From positions 4,898,001 through 4,962,000 of the forward strand of contig NZ_CP042437.1 in the NCBI RefSeq assembly GCF_007971525.1: a stretch of DNA of 64,000 nt, read 5' to 3'. Each line of letters starts with the position of its first letter. The stretch's first letter is position 1. Positions 60,411 to 64,000 of this stretch are shown here, in pieces. The position numbers were made by a program, and so were the translations under genes. This stretch comes from Mucilaginibacter ginsenosidivorax. Lineage in GTDB: Bacteria; Bacteroidota; Bacteroidia; Sphingobacteriales; Sphingobacteriaceae. The notes under the pieces are model-generated. The model had not been told where the DNA came from. It saw only the letters and a list, made by a program, of their open reading frames with translations, and did no database searches.

Positions 60411-60748
60411 AAGCTGTCTAAATTTGAAAAGGAAGGCCATGATTGAAATCAAAACCTGGCGAAACGTAGGAGCGGGAATGCGGAATATCGCATGACAGTT
60501 AAGACTCACCCGGCGAGGCTGCGCCCGCCACCCTCTCTTCACCTGCGGTGGAAAGAGGGGCTTGAACGTTGACTATCAATGCATTGTATCGAAAAAAAAT
60601 AAAGAATTTTCAATCCCCTCTTTCCGGCGAAGCCGAAGAGAGGGTGGCCAGCGCAGCGTAGCCGGGTGAGTCTTCGCTGCCATGCGAATACGTTGTTGTC
60701 TATTCATTAGAAGCATAAAAACATTAGCAAATCAAATTTAGACAGCGT
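60411..60748. mobile_element. 338-bp MITE-like element
   Basis: Terminal inverted repeats AAGCTGTCTAAATTTGA (60411-60427) and TCAAATTTAGACAGCGT (60732-60748) differ at one or two positions. CTTAG flanks both ends (60406-60410 and 60749-60753), as expected of a 5-bp target duplication. Inside, 60-bp arms (60501-60560 and 60615-60674) are about 85 percent complementary. No coding capacity. It fills most of the gene-free stretch 60327-60774. Confidence 0.8.
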
Positions 60749-60774
60749 CTTAGAGGTAGAAAAATCAGTCCTTT

Positions 60775-62082
60775 TCATAGCTGCTTAATCCGCTCCGCTG
60801 CACGTAACCCGCTATCAAGTGCAGCTTCAACGGTGCCCATGGCGGTGCCGTTATACAAATATTCGCCCGCGAAAAAGATAGTATCCTGGATCGGTTCACT
60901 CAAAACAAAGCGAGCCTCGTTGGCTTCTACCGTATCATAAGCGTAGGAGCCGCGGGCAAATTCGTCGGCCGTCCAGTTCGCTATGTGGTAGCTAACAAGC
61001 CTTTGTTTGAGTTGTTCCTCACCGCGGTTAAAAATATTGGCTAATGATTGCAAGCTTTGCCTTAGTATTTCGGTGTTATGCGTATCCGCTTTTTCGGCAG
61101 CTTCGGGGCCACCTATCCAGCCGGTTAGCATATTGGTATGCCGGGGTGCCTGTGTCCACCAGGTGGGAATTTCCTCGGTGCTGAATAAATAGCCCATGTT
61201 ACTGAGGCTTTTGCCGGCCAGCATTTCGGTTTGTTTGTCTTCCCAAAAAGCCTCGTCAAACTCCAGCAGTATTTTTATTACCGCCCCAAAGCCTAAAGTG
61301 TTGATGGCTTTGATATGATCCGGAATTGGGGGAATAAAACTGATGGCCCCGGAATCGCCTGCGTTAACCTGCAGAACGCCAAGCGGTAAAGCCACAATTA
61401 ATTGCTTTGCCGAATGCGTACAGCCAACGCTGCTAACCACTTTAATGCAATGTTGTTGCCAATAAATTTTTTTTACTACAGCGTTCAGGTGTATCTGCCC
61501 GCCGGCAGCAACTATCTCGCCGGCCAAAAAAATCGTTAATTTAATATAGCCACCTGCTACCCGGTATTGTGCGCCATCGTCTTCAGATTGCCATTCGCGG
61601 CGCAACGAAAACGAGCTTGCTTTTTTGGGGTCGGCGTTATCATATCCAGATACAAATTGACGTACGGATTCCCTTAAACGCCGGTATTTTTCGCCTTTAA
61701 ATTCGCGGAGCAGGAAGCAGTTGATGCTCATATCCTGTTCTAATTCACCCAGTTTATTAAGGAAGGCATCCCAATGTTCAACAAAGGTTTCGTTCTGTTT
61801 AAACTCGCCATCCTCATACCGCCACATAGATGCGCCGGCGTGCTCATAGGCAATGCCCGCCTCATCCAATAACGATTTTGTGAGCGGCAAATCGCCGTGT
61901 ATAAACTCGGCACCCAGTTCAAGGGGTTGTTGCCCCGATGTGTTTTCGAGTGTGTGAATGCGGCCACCAATGCGGTCGCGCGCCTCCAGTACGGTAACTT
62001 TTTTACCGGCTTTTGCCAGCGTACGCGCAGCCATTAAACCGGCTGCACCGGCGCCAATGATCAATATATCGGTATCTTCCAT
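60775..62082 (-). CDS. FAD-dependent flavin monoamine oxidase family protein
   Basis: A 435-residue flavoprotein; ATG at 62082 is chosen because it puts the FAD-binding GAGAAG at the N-terminus (ILIIGAGAAGLMAARTLAKAGKKVTVLEARDRIGGRIHTL). Other hallmarks: PLELGAEFIHGDLP, HLNAVVKKIYWQQ, VALPLGVLQV and the C-terminal FFAGEYLYNGTAMGTVEAALDSGLRAAERI (second FAD motif). It oxidises an amine or related compound; substrate unknown. The MITE-like element lies just beyond its 3' end. Confidence 0.92.
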   Translation of the reverse strand: MEDTDILIIGAGAAGLMAARTLAKAGKKVTVLEARDRIGGRIHTLENTSGQQPLELGAEFIHGDLPLTKSLLDEAGIAYEHAGASMWRYEDGEFKQNETFVEHWDAFLNKLGELEQDMSINCFLLREFKGEKYRRLRESVRQFVSGYDNADPKKASSFSLRREWQSEDDGAQYRVAGGYIKLTIFLAGEIVAAGGQIHLNAVVKKIYWQQHCIKVVSSVGCTHSAKQLIVALPLGVLQVNAGDSGAISFIPPIPDHIKAINTLGFGAVIKILLEFDEAFWEDKQTEMLAGKSLSNMGYLFSTEEIPTWWTQAPRHTNMLTGWIGGPEAAEKADTHNTEILRQSLQSLANIFNRGEEQLKQRLVSYHIANWTADEFARGSYAYDTVEANEARFVLSEPIQDTIFFAGEYLYNGTAMGTVEAALDSGLRAAERIKQL

Positions 62083-62282
62083 GGTATTATTATGGTTGGG
62101 CAATGTAATTATTGTAATTATAGAATGCGGCATTTGTTTGTCAAATTTCCGGCGAAAACGGTAGCCCCATTCACCGACAAAATATCCTTGCTTACCGGGT
62201 TGTTATACCCTGTTCGCCAATATTGCCTTGTTGTGCCTTATATAGCGCAGTACTTTTAGGGTATAATTTAAAACTTACGACG

Positions 62283-62684
62283 ATGAACAACGATATAAAC
62301 ACCCTGAACACCCCAAACAACAGCAAAGTAGCCGCAGGGGCAATTTTATTAGTAGCAGGCAGCCTTTTACTGATAAACCAATTCGATTTGTTTTTTATAC
62401 CCGACTGGCTGTTTAGCTGGCCAATGTGGATGATTGCCTGGGGTACTTACATGGGTGCCAAATATAATTTCAGGAAACCCGCATGGATAATTGTTACCTT
62501 GATTGGCGTTGCCTTTTTGCTCGACGAAAACATCCCCGATGCCGACCGCATAGTATGGCCACTGGCTATCATGGCCTTTGGCGCCTGGATGGTAGTTAAA
62601 CCACGCAAACATACCGAAGAACACATTTTTACCCAGCCTAAACAGCCTTTCAATTTTGATAAGCCTGCCGGGCCCGAAGTATAA
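62283..62684 (+). CDS. Short LiaF-like membrane protein (paralogue of the gene at 41599)
   Basis: A 133-residue protein from ATG 62283. It aligns with the N-terminal half of the LiaF-like gene at 41599-42498 (MNNDIN start, AGAILLVAGSLLLINQFDLFFIPDWL, SWPMWMIAWGTYMGAKYNF, DADRIVWPLAIMAFGAWMVV) but ends without the beta-rich C-terminal domain. Four membrane helices. Probably a duplicated, shortened version. A strong terminator follows. Confidence 0.85.
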   Translation: MNNDINTLNTPNNSKVAAGAILLVAGSLLLINQFDLFFIPDWLFSWPMWMIAWGTYMGAKYNFRKPAWIIVTLIGVAFLLDENIPDADRIVWPLAIMAFGAWMVVKPRKHTEEHIFTQPKQPFNFDKPAGPEV

Positions 62685-62712
62685 CACATTTTGATTTAAT
62701 AGTTTTGATTTG

Positions 62713-62741
62713 AGGGAGGGCCTGTATAGGTTCTCCCTTTT
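62713..62741 (+). terminator. Intrinsic terminator
   Basis: GGGAGGGCCT pairs with AGGTTCTCCC (two G-T pairs) around GTAT, followed by TTTTTT. Confidence 0.8.
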
Positions 62742-63109
62742 TTGCAGTTACGCGGTATTTATTGTGTGCAGGTAGCCTGGGGGAGGATGAAGCTGGATAC
62801 AAAAGGTGATATTTTGTTATCAGCTGATTAAAACACTTGATTACAAGCCCTGGATTTTGCCTGCCTAAGCCCGAATATCGGCAAGGTTTTATGAGCCAGT
62901 GTAATTGAGGTAAGAAAAACAGAAACGAAAAACAATATAGCGCGCTCCATTTCGGATTTCCAACACCGAAGTTTTTCCTTCGTTAAACGGAAAAGTCCGG
63001 GCAATACAACACCAACTCACCATTCAGGTAATTGCCATAAATTTTAATGATTTTCGATTGTTGAGTTAAAAAATATTTATTAGATTGCAGTACAACCAGT
63101 TAACCTTTT
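62742..63109. other. Gene-free stretch
   Basis: No gene, repeat or structured RNA recognised; it probably holds the promoter of the gene at 63110. Confidence 0.6.
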
Positions 63110-64000
63110 ATGAAACGCGTATTTTTTGCCTGCCTGCTGATGGCGGCCCTTTTTGTTGATGCCCAAACTGCTACAGTAACACTTTCCAATAAATTTGAGT
63201 TAAAGGACCGCGGCCTTGGCGATGCTACCGGAAGTACCTGCCGCCTGGGCAATTTTTTTTACTGCATGCAGTACGATTATAAAAGTATGCAGTTTGCCAT
63301 ATACCCACGGCTAAACGATAAAAAATATAACATTAGCCTTTACCGCTATACGGCCGATATGAAAGAGGTTGCTAAAGCCGCGCTGAACAAAGGAAAAAAG
63401 GAATTTGGCCCGTTTGCGCCGCAAGCCATTATATTGAACAATAAATTACTGTTGTTTTATTACCATGCACAGGATGATGGGTCGGTAAAATTGTTATTAA
63501 CCACCATAGAGCCCGAAACCCTTACCGAAACCGGCGTTAAAGAATTGTACACCATGCATGTAAAAAATGTAAGTACTTTTGAAACAGACGGAGTTATTGC
63601 GCATAACCAGCTAAGCCTGGTATTGTCGCCCAATCAAAAGGAATTGTTGGTAACGCAATCGGGTAATACCAACGAGATTTTTACCTGTATCATTAATGAT
63701 AATAACACGGTGGTTAAGCCCGCTGTTACCGTTATTAAAAACAATATCCAGGATATGGCCATACAAAACGGGTTTCTGGACAACCAGGAGAATAAATGCC
63801 TTAGCTATACCTACACTATCAATAAATTATACAAGCGGGGTGTGCTGGTGTTAAACAATAAGGGCACGGAGGCATTTATGGATTTCAACACCGGATCAAA
63901 GGAGTGGGAATCCAATAAATTGTCGTTTCATATGTCAAATGATAATGCTACACTGTACATATATGCCAACTATTATGGCGATTATATGGACGACGGCGTA
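63110..64000 (+). CDS. Exported protein of unknown function, 3' end missing
   Basis: An open frame of 297 codons with no stop, from ATG 63110 to the window end. A signal peptide (KRVFFACLLMAALFVDAQ) is clear. The mature part begins TATVTLSNKFELKDRGLGDATGSTC and is a mix of beta strands typical of WD/propeller-like or beta-sandwich exported proteins, with NNKLLLFYYHAQDDG, NQLSLVLSPNQKELLVTQSGNTN and DMAIQNGFLDNQEN. No family recognised. The repeated strand-turn pattern suggests a beta-propeller, which is inference. Confidence 0.75.
   Translation, partial: MKRVFFACLLMAALFVDAQTATVTLSNKFELKDRGLGDATGSTCRLGNFFYCMQYDYKSMQFAIYPRLNDKKYNISLYRYTADMKEVAKAALNKGKKEFGPFAPQAIILNNKLLLFYYHAQDDGSVKLLLTTIEPETLTETGVKELYTMHVKNVSTFETDGVIAHNQLSLVLSPNQKELLVTQSGNTNEIFTCIINDNNTVVKPAVTVIKNNIQDMAIQNGFLDNQENKCLSYTYTINKLYKRGVLVLNNKGTEAFMDFNTGSKEWESNKLSFHMSNDNATLYIYANYYGDYMDDGV

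Noticed and set aside
1..64000. tRNA or rRNA genes, CRISPR arrays, integrases or transposases
   Set aside because: No TPsiC-like or rRNA signatures, no regularly spaced repeats and no matching protein motifs were seen on either strand; a covariance search could still find a missed small RNA.

Overview
The window comes from a Bacteroidota chromosome, most likely a Sphingobacteriaceae soil or freshwater bacterium of the Mucilaginibacter/Pedobacter type. This is inferred from the gene families (DUF2911, DUF3784, DUF4288, LytTR/LytS pairs, Bacteroidetes-type RND pumps), promoter elements of the TAnnTTTG type, the near absence of Shine-Dalgarno sequences, and many small palindromic dispersed repeats. 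No rRNA, tRNA, CRISPR array, integrase or transposase gene was seen.

Layout. 1-3.7 kb: the 3' part of an RND efflux pump and its membrane-fusion lipoprotein. 3.8-8.3 kb: DUF5996, an unknown membrane protein, and a tightly packed DoxX-like / DUF2071 / methyltransferase / membrane-protein operon. 8.35-11.25 kb: a four-gene operon (methyltransferase, PurM/HypE-like protein, divergent ThiE-like protein, Trm112-like zinc protein) behind a TPP riboswitch and an intrinsic terminator. It is the best candidate for an undescribed pathway. 11.4-14.6 kb: a WXXGXW-repeat exported protein, then an HNOBA-PAS-DHp protein with no ATPase domain followed by a stand-alone H-NOX gas sensor. 14.7-21.5 kb: alcohol dehydrogenase, sensor kinase, DUF2911, SRPBCC proteins with a divergent GlxA-type regulator, and an Hsp20 gene with a sigma-54-like promoter.

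21.5-33.2 kb: a MACPF-like protein, cupin, Tat-exported M19 dipeptidase, small regulators and stress-type enzymes. These include ArsR-SRPBCC-VOC with tandem operators and an HxlR regulator divergent from two SDR genes across a shared inverted repeat. 33.2-39 kb: an A/T-rich, repeat-laden accessory stretch with a tailspike-like beta-helix protein and an NHL-repeat lipoprotein, each bracketed by copies of a dispersed repeat. 39-44.5 kb: a LytS/LytTR two-component system, DUF4288 between two copies of a palindromic element, a LiaF-like protein and small membrane proteins.

44.6-58.3 kb: a starch/maltose cluster on the minus strand (neopullulanase, beta-phosphoglucomutase, GH65 phosphorylase, alpha-amylase, MFS sugar transporter, GH31 alpha-glucosidase, glycogen branching enzyme). 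Together these would hydrolyse alpha-glucan outside the cytoplasm, import maltose or oligosaccharides, split them by phosphorolysis, and store surplus as glycogen. SusC/SusD-type outer-membrane genes are not in the window. 58.4-64 kb: a small conserved protein, ferritin behind a perfect palindrome, an L,D-transpeptidase, a MITE-like 338-bp element with a 5-bp flanking duplication, a flavin amine oxidase, a short LiaF paralogue and the start of an unknown exported protein cut by the window end.
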